From NCBI RefSeq assembly GCF_900129385.1, contig NZ_FQVO01000013.1, positions 1 to 64,000 of the forward strand: DNA of 64,000 nt, written 5' to 3'. This document shows positions 44,133 to 53,103 of this stretch, one piece after another; the first letter of the stretch is position 1; every line of letters begins with the position of its first letter. The notes beneath the pieces were generated by a model. That model was not told the DNA's origin, made no database searches, and was given only the letters and a program-made list of their open reading frames with translations. This DNA comes from Chryseobacterium takakiae (lineage in GTDB: Bacteria; Bacteroidota; Bacteroidia; Flavobacteriales; Weeksellaceae). Made by a program: the position numbers and the translations under genes.

Positions 44133-44162
44133 TTGCTTACAATTCCAAATTCATTACTTTTG
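44133..44162 (+). promoter_or_regulatory. Consensus promoter of the J-protein gene
   Basis: TTG (44133-44135), a 19-bp spacer, then TACTTTTG (44155-44162), an exact match to the flavobacterial consensus. The ATG at 44172 follows 9 bp later. A longer frame that would start at this TTG is therefore not used. Confidence 0.75.
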
Positions 44163-44171
44163 TATAGCTCA

Positions 44172-44822
44172 ATGAAAGATTACTACTATTTTCTAGGGAT
44201 TCCGCACGATGCTTCAGACGAAGACATCAAAAAAGCCTATCGGAAACTGTCTTTAAAATACCATCCCGACAAAAATGAAAATGATGATTTCTTTGCAGAC
44301 CGATTCAGGGAAATACAGGAAGCCTATGAAACGTTGAGCGATAAAGCAAGAAGGTATTCCTACGACCAGAATTTAGAAAGTCAGCAGAAAAGCTTTCGAT
44401 ATACGGTTCCGCCTTCTATTAAAACATTTTCAGCCAATAAAATCCACGCCAAAAAAGGAGAGGAAATCATTGTTACCTGGCAGACACAAAATGCGGATGT
44501 AGTGAAAGTTTTGCCCTTCGGACTGGAAAAAGCGTATGGAGAAAGAATATTTAAAATAACCGAATTTAAAGACGGTAAATTTCAGATTTTGCTGCATGCT
44601 ACCAATTCATTGCTGCATAAAACCGCGGTTCAGGGGATTACCATTACCGAAGTTTTTGAAAGTGATACGGAAAAATTCAAAGAAAAAGCAGAAGAGTTAT
44701 TCAGATCACAGCCGAGAACAGCTGCAAACCCTCACGGTCAGCCAAAAATCATGAAAATAATGGTGGCTGTTGGTTTACTTATCCTGGCTCTGTATTTTTT
44801 AATAAAGAGCTTCGGGCATTAA
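44172..44822 (+). CDS. Tail-anchored J-domain protein
   Basis: A protein of 216 residues. The J-domain occupies 1-65 with the essential His31-Pro-Asp33, so it should stimulate a DnaK-type chaperone. It lacks the Gly/Phe and zinc-finger regions of DnaJ. Residues about 75-165 ([22 protein letters not shown]...) look like an Ig-like beta domain with the W-x-x-x-N-A pattern of cell-surface Bacteroidota domains. A single membrane helix (about 193-213) ends the protein, placing the J-domain in the cytoplasm if tail-anchored. The start is fixed by the promoter just upstream. Confidence 0.85.
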   Translation: MKDYYYFLGIPHDASDEDIKKAYRKLSLKYHPDKNENDDFFADRFREIQEAYETLSDKARRYSYDQNLESQQKSFRYTVPPSIKTFSANKIHAKKGEEIIVTWQTQNADVVKVLPFGLEKAYGERIFKITEFKDGKFQILLHATNSLLHKTAVQGITITEVFESDTEKFKEKAEELFRSQPRTAANPHGQPKIMKIMVAVGLLILALYFLIKSFGH

Positions 44823-44974
44823 GCCATTTTCTTTCTTCCCGGACACTTCTTGCATCGTTTACCTTTCTTGAATTTCTTGCAGCAGGATTTCTTCTCACCA
44901 CAATACATTTCTTCAGGGTTCACAGAATACACGGGCGCTAAAGGCGCTACTTTAAATGGAACGATCATATTCAT
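44819..44974 (-). CDS. Small Cys-rich, Lys-rich protein (51 residues)
   Basis: An open frame from ATG at 44974 to TAA at 44819. The product has five cysteines, at residues 25, 31, 32, 41 and 44 ([11 protein letters not shown] and [10 protein letters not shown]), and about 14 Lys/Arg in its last 25 residues. The spacing suggests a metal-binding or nucleic-acid-binding miniature protein. Its stop overlaps the stop of the J-protein gene on the other strand by two bases, a tight convergent arrangement. I do not recognise the family. The bias in cysteines and basic residues argues against a chance frame. Confidence 0.6.
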   Translation of the reverse strand: MNMIVPFKVAPLAPVYSVNPEEMYCGEKKSCCKKFKKGKRCKKCPGRKKMA

Positions 44975-45275
44975 GATGCAAATATATTAATTTAGAATAA
45001 ATACAGATAATAATTTCATGAAATTTATTAGGTTGAAAAATAAAAGGTTAATGAAGAAATGAAAGATTCATTCCGTAAAAAAAACAAGCACGGAAATTTA
45101 TTCATCATTACATGTTTTTAGGTTGATTTTTACAGGATCATAAAAGTATTAAGCTTAAAATAATTTATGTAAAATTAAGTATTTGTTTTATTTTTATTTC
45201 AAAATGATAATAAAAATGCATTAATATTGAATAAGATAGTATACTTTTTCTGATTTCCGTACGTTCTTAATTTAC
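44975..45275. other. AT-rich spacer before gcvP, nothing recognised
   Basis: No gene, terminator or family repeat was found in this 300-bp stretch. No glycine riboswitch-like architecture was seen ahead of gcvP. Confidence 0.45.
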
Positions 45276-45306
45276 TTGTGCAATTTTCTAAAAAATCGTA
45301 ATTTTA
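45276..45306 (+). promoter_or_regulatory. Promoter of gcvP
   Basis: TTG (45276-45278), a 20-bp spacer, then TAATTTTA (45299-45306), one mismatch from TAnnTTTG. The ATG is at 45342. Confidence 0.6.
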
Positions 45307-45341
45307 CGAATCTTTTTTACAACAAAATCTAATAAATAAAA

Positions 45342-48200
45342 ATGAATACAGAACAGTTTGTGAGCCGCCACATTTCCGTAAATGAAGCCGATAAACAGGC
45401 AATGCTGGAAAAAATTGGCGTTTCAAGTGTTGAAGAGCTCATCTCTCAAACCATTCCTTCTTCTATCCGCTTAGAGAAAGATCTTGACATTTCAGAACCG
45501 CTTTCAGAATATGAAATGCTGAATCATTCCAAAGAGCTGGCATCGAAAAATACGGATTACACCAGCTATATCGGTTTTGGATATCATAATACGCTGCTGC
45601 CTTCGGCTATTCAGAGAAATATCTTTGAAAACCCGAGCTGGTATACAGCGTACACTCCTTATCAGGCGGAAATAGCACAGGGAAGGCTGGAGGCTCTTCT
45701 TAATTTCCAGACTGTTGTATGTGATCTTACAGGATTTGCCCTTGCGAATGCCTCATTATTGGATGAATCTACCGCAGCAGCGGAAGCTATGCACATGTTC
45801 TTCAACAACAGAACAAAAGATCAGAAAAAAAGCGGAGCCAATAAATTCTTCGTTTCAGATCTTGTATTGCCGCAGACGGTATCCGTTTTAAAAACAAAAG
45901 CGGAAGGGCTTGAAATTGAAATCGTGGAAGGAGATCATGCTTCTCATGATTTCGACGGCTCTTATTTCGGGGTGTTATTGCAATACCCTGGAAAAAACGG
46001 AATCGTTTTAGATTACACACAAAATATCGCTGAATATAAAAAATCTGATCTTCAGGTAGTCGTTGCCTGTGATCCGATGGCTTTGGTTAAATTAAAATCT
46101 CCTGCATCCATGGGAGCTGACTGCGCTGTTGGAACCACACAGAGATTCGGTATCCCGTTGGGTTACGGAGGACCTCACGCAGCATTTTTCTCTTGTAAGG
46201 AAGATTATAAAAGAGACATTCCGGGAAGAATCATTGGTGTTTCTCAGGATGCGTACGGAAAACGTGCCCTAAGAATGGCACTGCAGACCAGAGAGCAGCA
46301 CATCAAAAGAGAAAGAGCTACTTCAAACATCTGTACTGCTCAGGTTCTTTTGGCAGTAATGGCTGGAATGTACGCTGTTTACCACGGTCCGAAAGGATTA
46401 AATTATATCGCTGATCAGATTCATTTTAAAGCAAATGCGCTGAAAAACGGACTTAAAGCGTTAGGATATGATATCGTTGAAGAACCGATTTTCGATACGG
46501 TAAAAATCAACCTTAATGAAGATGAGAAAGGAAGATTGATGAGAATGATGCTTGATCATAAACTCAACCTGAATTATTTTACGGAAGGGGTGGTAAGCAT
46601 TGCCATCAACGAAAGTACAACATTGGATAAGCTGAATTATCTGATGGCCTCTTTTGCTCAGTTTAAAGACAAACAAAGCTTTAAATTAGAAATAAAAGAA
46701 GGATACAGCATTCCGGAAGAGAATTTAAGAAAAGACGAAATTCTTACGGAAGAAGTATTCAACAAATACCATACGGAAACAGAACTGATGCGTTATATCA
46801 AGCGTCTGGAAAGAAAAGATTTATCATTGACACACTCCATGATTTCTTTAGGTTCTTGTACGATGAAACTCAACGCAGCAACGCAGATGCTGCCGCTTTC
46901 ATGGGAAAACTGGGGGGCTATTCACCCATTTGTACCGGTGAATCAGGCTGCAGGGTATCAGGAAATGATCCGTGAACTGGAAAAAGATTTAGCTGAAATC
47001 ACAGGGTTTGCAGGAACTTCTTTACAGCCAAACTCCGGAGCTCAGGGAGAGTATGCAGGATTAATGGTAATCAGAGAGTATCATATTTCAAGAGGAGAAG
47101 GCCACAGAAATGTAGTATTGATTCCGCAATCAGCACACGGTACAAACCCGGCTTCTGCAGCAATGGCAGGAATGAAGATTGTTGTCGTAAAAAACCTTGA
47201 AAACGGGGAAATTGATTTTGAAGATCTTAAAGCTAAAGCAGAACAGCATTCTGAAAATCTTTCTTGCGTGATGATCACGTATCCGTCAACCTATGGATTC
47301 TTCGATGCCAACATTAAAGAAATTACTTCTTTGATTCATGAGCATGGCGGACAGGTTTATATGGATGGAGCCAATATGAACGCCCAGGTAGGATATACAA
47401 GTCCGGGGAACATCGGGGCAGACGTTTGTCACCTGAATTTACATAAAACTTTTGCGATTCCTCACGGTGGTGGTGGTCCTGGTGTTGGTCCGATCTGTGT
47501 GGCTAAACATTTAGTGCCTTTCTTACCTTCCAATGCAAACATTAAAATCGGTTCTAAAGAATCGATCGAAGGTATTTCCGCAGCACCTTACGGTTCCGGA
47601 TTGATTCTGAATATTTCTTACGCTTACATCAAAATGTTAGGAACTTCAGGATTGAAAAAAGCAACGGAACATGCTATTTTAAATGCTAATTATTTAAAAG
47701 AAATCTTAGCCGAGCATTTCCCGATCTTATATTCCAACGAAAACGGAAGAGTAGCCCACGAATGTATCGTAGATTTCAGACAGTTTAAATCGTTAGGAAT
47801 TGAAGTGGCAGATGTTGCGAAAAGATTAATGGACTATGGGTTCCACGCGCCGACCGTTTCTTTCCCGGTGGCAGGAACATTAATGATTGAACCTACGGAA
47901 TCTGAAAGCAAAGCTGAAATCGACCGTTTTGCTGAAGCTCTGATTGCGATCAAGCATGAAATTGATGAGATTGCAAACGGTGATGCAGATCCGGCAAACA
48001 ATGTATTGAAAAATGCACCTCACACGGAGCAACTGGTGATCTCTGATTCTTGGGATAAACCATACAGCAGAGAAAAAGCAGCGTATCCGCTGGAGTGGGT
48101 GAGAGATCACAAATTCTTCGCTTCCGTATCAAGAGTAGACGAAGCATATGGAGACAGAAATTTAGTATGTACATGTGAGCCGATTGAAGCTTATATGTAA
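45342..48200 (+). CDS. gcvP: Glycine dehydrogenase (decarboxylating), P protein
   Basis: A PLP enzyme of 952 residues, full length, with both halves (GcvPA-like about 1-445 and GcvPB-like about 455-952) fused as in most bacteria with the single-chain form. The PLP lysine is Lys702 in NLHKTFAIPHGGGGPG. It decarboxylates glycine and passes aminomethyl to the H protein of the glycine cleavage system. gcvH and gcvT are not in the window, so the system is unlinked here. A promoter is 36 bp upstream and a terminator 20 bp downstream. Confidence 0.96.
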   Translation: MNTEQFVSRHISVNEADKQAMLEKIGVSSVEELISQTIPSSIRLEKDLDISEPLSEYEMLNHSKELASKNTDYTSYIGFGYHNTLLPSAIQRNIFENPSWYTAYTPYQAEIAQGRLEALLNFQTVVCDLTGFALANASLLDESTAAAEAMHMFFNNRTKDQKKSGANKFFVSDLVLPQTVSVLKTKAEGLEIEIVEGDHASHDFDGSYFGVLLQYPGKNGIVLDYTQNIAEYKKSDLQVVVACDPMALVKLKSPASMGADCAVGTTQRFGIPLGYGGPHAAFFSCKEDYKRDIPGRIIGVSQDAYGKRALRMALQTREQHIKRERATSNICTAQVLLAVMAGMYAVYHGPKGLNYIADQIHFKANALKNGLKALGYDIVEEPIFDTVKINLNEDEKGRLMRMMLDHKLNLNYFTEGVVSIAINESTTLDKLNYLMASFAQFKDKQSFKLEIKEGYSIPEENLRKDEILTEEVFNKYHTETELMRYIKRLERKDLSLTHSMISLGSCTMKLNAATQMLPLSWENWGAIHPFVPVNQAAGYQEMIRELEKDLAEITGFAGTSLQPNSGAQGEYAGLMVIREYHISRGEGHRNVVLIPQSAHGTNPASAAMAGMKIVVVKNLENGEIDFEDLKAKAEQHSENLSCVMITYPSTYGFFDANIKEITSLIHEHGGQVYMDGANMNAQVGYTSPGNIGADVCHLNLHKTFAIPHGGGGPGVGPICVAKHLVPFLPSNANIKIGSKESIEGISAAPYGSGLILNISYAYIKMLGTSGLKKATEHAILNANYLKEILAEHFPILYSNENGRVAHECIVDFRQFKSLGIEVADVAKRLMDYGFHAPTVSFPVAGTLMIEPTESESKAEIDRFAEALIAIKHEIDEIANGDADPANNVLKNAPHTEQLVISDSWDKPYSREKAAYPLEWVRDHKFFASVSRVDEAYGDRNLVCTCEPIEAYM

Positions 48201-48219
48201 TGAATACTTTTTAAATATA

Positions 48220-48251
48220 AAATCCCTTTCAGCGATGAGAGGGATTTTTTT
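48220..48251 (+). terminator. Terminator after gcvP
   Basis: AAATCCCT/AGGGATTT stem with partial inner pairing and a T7 tail. Confidence 0.85.
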
Positions 48252-48253
48252 GT

Positions 48254-48287
48254 GTCATTGCGAGGAGTGAAACAACGAAGCAATCTT
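48254..48287. repeat. Dispersed GTCATTGCGAGGA...GAAGCAATCTT repeat
   Basis: Related to the copy at 42870 (GTCATTGCGATGAGC...). The rest of the gap 48288-48545 is AT-rich with no feature recognised. Confidence 0.55.
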
Positions 48288-48545
48288 TTTCAATCAAAAA
48301 GGAAAATATCTAAATTTTTAACATTCAATTTAAAGTTCATAAAAAGTAAAAATTTAATTTTTATTAAAGTAATCATTTTTCTACTAATTTATTTTTATAG
48401 TTTTCAGGATATTGATCCGATTTTAACTTAGTGTAAAACCAATGATTTAATCCGCAATCATTTGATATTTAGATAGTAGGCAGGATGCAACAGGATGCCC
48501 GTGTTTACGTTTGTGTTTAGATTAGTTAACATAAAATTAATCAAT

Positions 48546-51545
48546 ATGATAAAATCATTACTATCTAAACGCACTGTTGCGGCTTTGCTGTTTTGTGGGT
48601 TAAGTTATTCTACATTTGATGTAAAAGCTCAGACATTAGCCTTTCCGGAAGCTGCCGGTTTTGGAAGATATACAACCGGAGCGAGAGGTGCTGCCAATCC
48701 TCAGATTTATTTGGTTACCAACTTAAATGACAGCGGTCCGGGTTCATTCCGTGATGCGGTGAGCCAGCCGGGAAGATTTGTCATCTTTAAAGTGGGTGGG
48801 ATTGTGAATTTACAGTCCGTGGTTGCTGTAGCAGCAAATACAACGATTGCAGGACAGACTGCTCCCGGTGAAGGAATTGTCTTTTTAGGACCGAGAGTTT
48901 CCTTTACAGGAGCCAATAATACGATTGCAAGATATTTGAGAATCCGTTACGGAGGTACCTCACAAAATCAGGATGCTTCAGGAATTGCCAACGGAGCCAA
49001 TATCATTCTGGATCACATGACGTTTACCTGGGGGACAGACGAAGTTTTCTCAGTGAACTGGGATAATAACGGTACAGCACCTGATAATATAACGATTCAA
49101 AATTCTATTATAGGACAGGGAATGCACCGCCACAATCACTCTGCGGGCGGACTCATGCAGCCTCCACCGGGAGGTAAAATAAGTCTGATCGGAAATTTAT
49201 ATATCTGCAACAAAACACGAAATAATAAAATAAAAGGCATCAATGAATTTGTAAATAATGTCGTTTACAACTGGGGAAACTATGGAAATATATATGGACA
49301 TACACAATCTGGAGAAGCTTACATTATGGGCGGAGATTCTGCGGGAAGCTCTTTTGCGAATATCATCAACAATTATTTTATTGGAGGGCCTAATACAAGC
49401 AGTACGGTTTCTACGCCATTCAGTGTAGGAAATGCCAACTTCAACCTGTACGGCTCCGGAAATTTTTTCGATAATAATAAGAACGGAATACTGGATGGTG
49501 CTTTGGTTCCTCAGGATCTAACAGGCTATCCGGTCGGAGATCCTAACGCGATATTAACTGCTCCTTACGACTATCCTATGAAAAACCCGGTATTGACTGC
49601 TCAGGAAGCATATGACAATATTGTCTCAAGAGTAGGGGCATCATATCCAAGGCGTGACCAGGTGGATAATTTAATGATCTCAGACTTGCAGTCGAAAGGA
49701 ACAACTGCAACCTATGTTTACGTACAAACAGATTTAGCCAATCAATTCGGCTTTACCAATGGAGGGGCAGGACATGTGTATGGTGCGCCGGCTCCTTTGG
49801 ATACGGATAACGACGGTATGCCGGATGCATGGGAAGATGCCCATGGAACTGATAAAAATGTTTTCGATGCCTTACAGGTAAGTGCGACCAATGCTCCATA
49901 CTTGAATATTGAAGTATATATTAATGGGTTACCCAATACACCGGCTCAGGATTTTATTATTCCGCCAACCCATCTGAATTTCACCAATTCAGTTACAACC
50001 GGAAATCCTGCTGTAAGTTCTTTAACGGTTAACTGGAATGATAATGCCACGAACGAAACAGGTTATGTTCTGGAACGTTCAGACAACGGAACGAATTTCA
50101 CTGTTATTGCAACATTAGGGGCAAATACAACAGCCTATAACGAAGCGGGTTTAACACCCAATACTCAGTATTATTACAGGGTAAAGGCAATCAATGCTTC
50201 AGAGTCTTCTGTGTATGCTTCAACTGCTTCAGTAACGACACCACCAATTCCTTCACCGCCCACAAAAGCAATCAATCCTGTTCCTGCAAATGGAAACAAC
50301 AGCGCAGAATTAACCAGCGGAAACCTGCTTTTAAAATGGAATGGAAGCGCAAATACAACAACATATTCCGTTTACTTCGGAACGGATCCGGGAAATCTGA
50401 ATAATATCGGAACGGTCTCTTACAGCGCTTCACCTTCTTATCAGTTAAGCAACCTTAATCCTGCAACGGATTATTATTGGAGAATAGATGCTACGAATAC
50501 TTTGGGTACTGCGACAGGTGATGTTTGGTCATTTCGTGCATTAGCACAGACATTGGTTGGAAGCTGGCCTTTTTCGGAGACTCCTTCTTCAGGTTCACAA
50601 ATGACAGATGTAACTTCTTTTGCCAATCATGGAGTTTTAAATGCGTCTTATGATAATGCTGCTGTAAGGGTTCCCGGAAAAGAAAATTATGCTCTTGATC
50701 TGGCTACTTCGCCGAACAATATCTACATCGCAAGCATTCCTCATCAGGATCAGATTTTATTTAATGCTAATTCTTTTACCGTTTCTTATTGGATGAAAGC
50801 ACCCGTGAGCATGATACCTTCATCTTCCTCAACAAGTTTGTATGTACTTTGTAAAGGCTCAATAACGGCTAATACTTCAACAGGAGCCACCGGTAAGCGT
50901 TTTAATGTGGAAATTAAAGGTGGACAGCTCCGTTTTGCGATCGATGATAATGTGACAAAAAAAGAAATTACTTCACCTATTGCCAATTATTTTACCAATA
51001 ACTGGGTGCATGTTGTGATCCAGCGTGACATTATCACTCATAAAATAAGAATTTACACCAACGGCGTTTTAAGTTCCGAAGGAGATGAGACGGCTGTTAC
51101 AGGAATTGGTGAATCCAGTGATTTTGTAATCGGGAATATCGGCGAGCTGGAGTTTCAGGCAACTGCCAATGCTTCTGCTCCTTATAAGGGTGCCTTTGAT
51201 GAGCTTAAAATGTACAACTATGCATTATCCGCTACGGAAGTGTATTCACTATATAACCAGGCTGTATTGAGTAATGATGAATTCAGCATTAGTAAGAATG
51301 TAGGAACAGTATACCCGAATCCTGTGAAAGACCAACTGTCCATCAAACTTCCTGAGTATAAGAAATCAAGCCTTACTGCTACCGTTATTGATACGACGGG
51401 CAAAATCATCTTTAAAGAAAAGATTAATGCCAATGGAAACGGCGTATTTAATTTGAATATGGCAGGCAGAAAGGTTGCAGGAAATTATATTCTGAATGTT
51501 TCCGGCGAGAACTTAAATAGCAATTTTAAAATTGTTGTTCAGTAA
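48546..51545 (+). CDS. Secreted pectate-lyase-like protein with Fn3, LamG and T9SS domains
   Basis: A multidomain protein of 999 residues. A signal peptide (1-31, ending near VKAQ) precedes a right-handed beta-helix (about 32-400; FPEAAGFGRYTTGARG, DSGPGSFRDAV, GQTAPGEGIVF) of the pectate-lyase type found in Bacteroidota. A calcium-like DTDNDGMPDAWE follows near 418. Then come two Fn3 domains (about 475-565 and 575-665), a LamG/concanavalin-like domain (about 670-890) and a type A sorting domain (from YPNPVKDQL, about 924) for type IX secretion. It is likely to bind or cut polysaccharide outside the cell. The ATG at 48546 is preferred over one 17 codons upstream because it starts a normal signal peptide. 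Confidence 0.9.
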   Translation: MIKSLLSKRTVAALLFCGLSYSTFDVKAQTLAFPEAAGFGRYTTGARGAANPQIYLVTNLNDSGPGSFRDAVSQPGRFVIFKVGGIVNLQSVVAVAANTTIAGQTAPGEGIVFLGPRVSFTGANNTIARYLRIRYGGTSQNQDASGIANGANIILDHMTFTWGTDEVFSVNWDNNGTAPDNITIQNSIIGQGMHRHNHSAGGLMQPPPGGKISLIGNLYICNKTRNNKIKGINEFVNNVVYNWGNYGNIYGHTQSGEAYIMGGDSAGSSFANIINNYFIGGPNTSSTVSTPFSVGNANFNLYGSGNFFDNNKNGILDGALVPQDLTGYPVGDPNAILTAPYDYPMKNPVLTAQEAYDNIVSRVGASYPRRDQVDNLMISDLQSKGTTATYVYVQTDLANQFGFTNGGAGHVYGAPAPLDTDNDGMPDAWEDAHGTDKNVFDALQVSATNAPYLNIEVYINGLPNTPAQDFIIPPTHLNFTNSVTTGNPAVSSLTVNWNDNATNETGYVLERSDNGTNFTVIATLGANTTAYNEAGLTPNTQYYYRVKAINASESSVYASTASVTTPPIPSPPTKAINPVPANGNNSAELTSGNLLLKWNGSANTTTYSVYFGTDPGNLNNIGTVSYSASPSYQLSNLNPATDYYWRIDATNTLGTATGDVWSFRALAQTLVGSWPFSETPSSGSQMTDVTSFANHGVLNASYDNAAVRVPGKENYALDLATSPNNIYIASIPHQDQILFNANSFTVSYWMKAPVSMIPSSSSTSLYVLCKGSITANTSTGATGKRFNVEIKGGQLRFAIDDNVTKKEITSPIANYFTNNWVHVVIQRDIITHKIRIYTNGVLSSEGDETAVTGIGESSDFVIGNIGELEFQATANASAPYKGAFDELKMYNYALSATEVYSLYNQAVLSNDEFSISKNVGTVYPNPVKDQLSIKLPEYKKSSLTATVIDTTGKIIFKEKINANGNGVFNLNMAGRKVAGNYILNVSGENLNSNFKIVVQ

Positions 51546-51583
51546 AAAAGATCATACTTAGTTCATTCATATTATATTAGAAG

Positions 51584-51616
51584 AAGTCCCTTTCAGTGAT
51601 GAAAGGGCTTTTTTTG
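51584..51616 (+). terminator. Terminator after pectate-lyase-like gene
   Basis: AAG-t-CCCTTTC pairs with GAAAGGG-c-TT around a 6-nt loop; a T7 tail follows. Confidence 0.85.
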
Positions 51617-51696
51617 TGAATTGATTTGTAGTTTGTCACTTCCAGAGCTTTAAAAAAGCATATCGAGAAATTATAGTTTAGGATTGTATATTCAAC

Positions 51697-52060
51697 AGTT
51701 CTCGATACATTTTTCTCCGCTTTGCTCCGAAAAACACTCGAACTGACGTGGCGTAACTTAAAGCTCTTTTATGATAAGCGGGACGTCACTTTGAGTAGAT
51801 TTTGAAAAATCATATCGAAAAGTTACTGCTACAAATCTTTTCATTCGGTGGTTCTCGATAGATTTTTCTCCGCTTTGTTCCGAAGAACACTCGAACTGAC
51901 GTGGCGTAACTTAAAGCACTTTTATGATAAGCGGGACGTCACTTTGAGTAGATTTTGAAAAAATCATATCGAAAAGTTACTGCCACAAATCCTTTCATTC
52001 GGTGGTTCTCGATACATTTTTCTCCGCTTTGCTCCGAAAAACACTCGAACTGACATGGCG
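51697..52060. repeat. 153-bp tandem repeat, two full copies plus a partial third
   Basis: CTCGATA-[CG]-ATTTTTCTCCGC occurs at 51701, 51854 and 52008 (periods 153 and 154). Each unit holds CACTCGAACTGACGTGGCG, GATAAGCGGGACGTCAC and CATATCGAAAAGTTACTG. The third copy stops after GAACTGACATGGCG, next to the end of the AAA+ gene. A diverged half-unit precedes the first copy at about 51650. No shared coding frame. Confidence 0.85.
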
Positions 52061-52065
52061 TTAAT

Positions 52066-52788
52066 TTATTGAAGTTGATTTATATTCTTAGCTTCAAGTT
52101 TTTTAATAAGGTTTCCTTTCACTACCGTAAAAGCATAATCTTTCGCTTCAGCAAAAGAGATATTGTACTTTCGATCGATATTTTTTAAATCATCCGGAAA
52201 TTTAGATAACAGCTGATTATAAAATGAATCAAGGAATTCTTCTGAAGGCATTTGATAATTAATTTTGAGCTGAAAGCGACGAAGTAAAGCCGTATCAATA
52301 ATTTCGGGATGGTTTGTCGCGCAAATCAGCAATGCGTTTTCCGGATAATAGTCGATCAGTTGGATCAATGTGTTCACCAGTCTTCTCATTTCGCCCACGT
52401 CTTTGTCGTCACTGCCTCTTGCTTTTCCGATCTGGTCCAGCTCATCAAGAAAAAGTACCGATCTTTCCCGGGTTGCCTTGTCAAAAATCATTTTAATATT
52501 TTGTGAAGTTTCTCCAATTCTTGAAGAAACAATATTGCTTAAATTAAGAATGATAATACTTTTACCCAATTCATGGGCTACTGCTTTAGCAGTCATGGTT
52601 TTTCCGCAGCCTGAGCTTCCCTGAAGGAGTATTTTATTGTTTACCGGCAATCCGTATTCCTGAAGTTCCAGTGCATAGGCATTCTCTTTAATAAGTTGTG
52701 TGATCAGCTCTTTATGATGTGCATCAAGGAAAACATCGTTAAGGGCTATTTCTTCTTTATCCTGAATAATAAGATTATAGAGATTCAT
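52066..52788 (-). CDS. AAA+ ATPase
   Basis: A single AAA+ module of 240 residues with Walker A GSSGCGKT (about 56-63), Walker B SVLFLDELDQIG (about 108-119), sensor 1 ATNHPE (about 155) and arginine finger region LLRRF (about 167). The sequence resembles FtsH/spastin-type central ATPase domains, but the protein has no protease or membrane part and very short ends, so its partner is unknown. Its own promoter lies 17 bp upstream. The 3' end abuts the 153-bp tandem repeats. Confidence 0.85.
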   Translation of the reverse strand: MNLYNLIIQDKEEIALNDVFLDAHHKELITQLIKENAYALELQEYGLPVNNKILLQGSSGCGKTMTAKAVAHELGKSIIILNLSNIVSSRIGETSQNIKMIFDKATRERSVLFLDELDQIGKARGSDDKDVGEMRRLVNTLIQLIDYYPENALLICATNHPEIIDTALLRRFQLKINYQMPSEEFLDSFYNQLLSKFPDDLKNIDRKYNISFAEAKDYAFTVVKGNLIKKLEAKNINQLQ

Positions 52789-52804
52789 GGGGGGAATTTA
52801 AGGC

Positions 52805-52812
52805 CAAAGATA
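52805..52812 (-). promoter_or_regulatory. -7 element TATCTTTG of AAA+ ATPase gene
   Basis: An exact match to TAnnTTTG on the minus strand, 16 bp before the ATG at 52788 and immediately after the upstream terminator. Confidence 0.6.
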
Positions 52813-52823
52813 ATGTTATTCAA

Positions 52824-52862
52824 CAAAAAAGCCGAACAAATACATGTTCGACTTTATCGGCT
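52824..52862 (-). terminator. Terminator of the small-peptide transcription unit
   Basis: On the minus strand, AGCCG...CGGCT with inner CGAAC/GTTCG, then T6-G-TTG. It lies between the structured element at 52896 and the AAA+ promoter. Confidence 0.7.
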
Positions 52863-52895
52863 ATTATAAAAATTAAAAATTGTCCTTAGTGTAAA

Positions 52896-52975
52896 TTGTC
52901 TTATGTTTTGGTTGCCCTTTTACTCCTCTGAGTAAAAGAGCAGTCAACCTTTACAGATTGAAAACATAAACAATA
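52896..52975 (-). ncRNA. Nested three-stem structured element
   Basis: Three nested pairings: TTATGTTTT (52901-52909) with AAAACATAA (52961-52969), GGTTG (52910-52914) with CAACC (52945-52949), and CTTTTACTC (52917-52925) with GAGTAAAAG (52930-52938). Outer bases ATTG/CAAT extend it. It lies downstream of the 27-codon gene and upstream of a minus-strand terminator, so it would be a 3' part of that transcript. Assignment as RNA, and to the minus strand, is inference. Confidence 0.45.
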
Positions 52976-53019
52976 TAATTCATTTGTGAATTCTTAGGCT
53001 CTTGGCCACAGAATTTAAA

Positions 53020-53103
53020 TTAGTTTCTTTCTTCTCTCTTAACTGTTGCGAAATAAGAAGAAAAAACGACTAAACATGTTGCGATTCCGATGTAAGCGAT
53101 CAT
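53020..53103 (-). CDS. 27-residue membrane peptide
   Basis: ATG at 53103 to TAA at 53020. The product is one hydrophobic helix (MIAYIGIATCLVVFSSYFA) followed by a charged end TVKREERN, as in many regulatory or complex-associated small membrane proteins. A promoter (TTG, 20 bp, TAATATTG) lies 49 bp upstream, and a structured element and terminator lie downstream, so the gene sits in a unit of its own. No homologue is known to me; a chance frame of this length is possible, so the context is the main support. Confidence 0.5.
   Translation of the reverse strand: MIAYIGIATCLVVFSSYFATVKREERN

Noticed and set aside
45000..45341. Glycine riboswitch before gcvP
   Set aside because: The leader after the predicted promoter is only about 30 nt and no paired glycine-aptamer architecture is visible.
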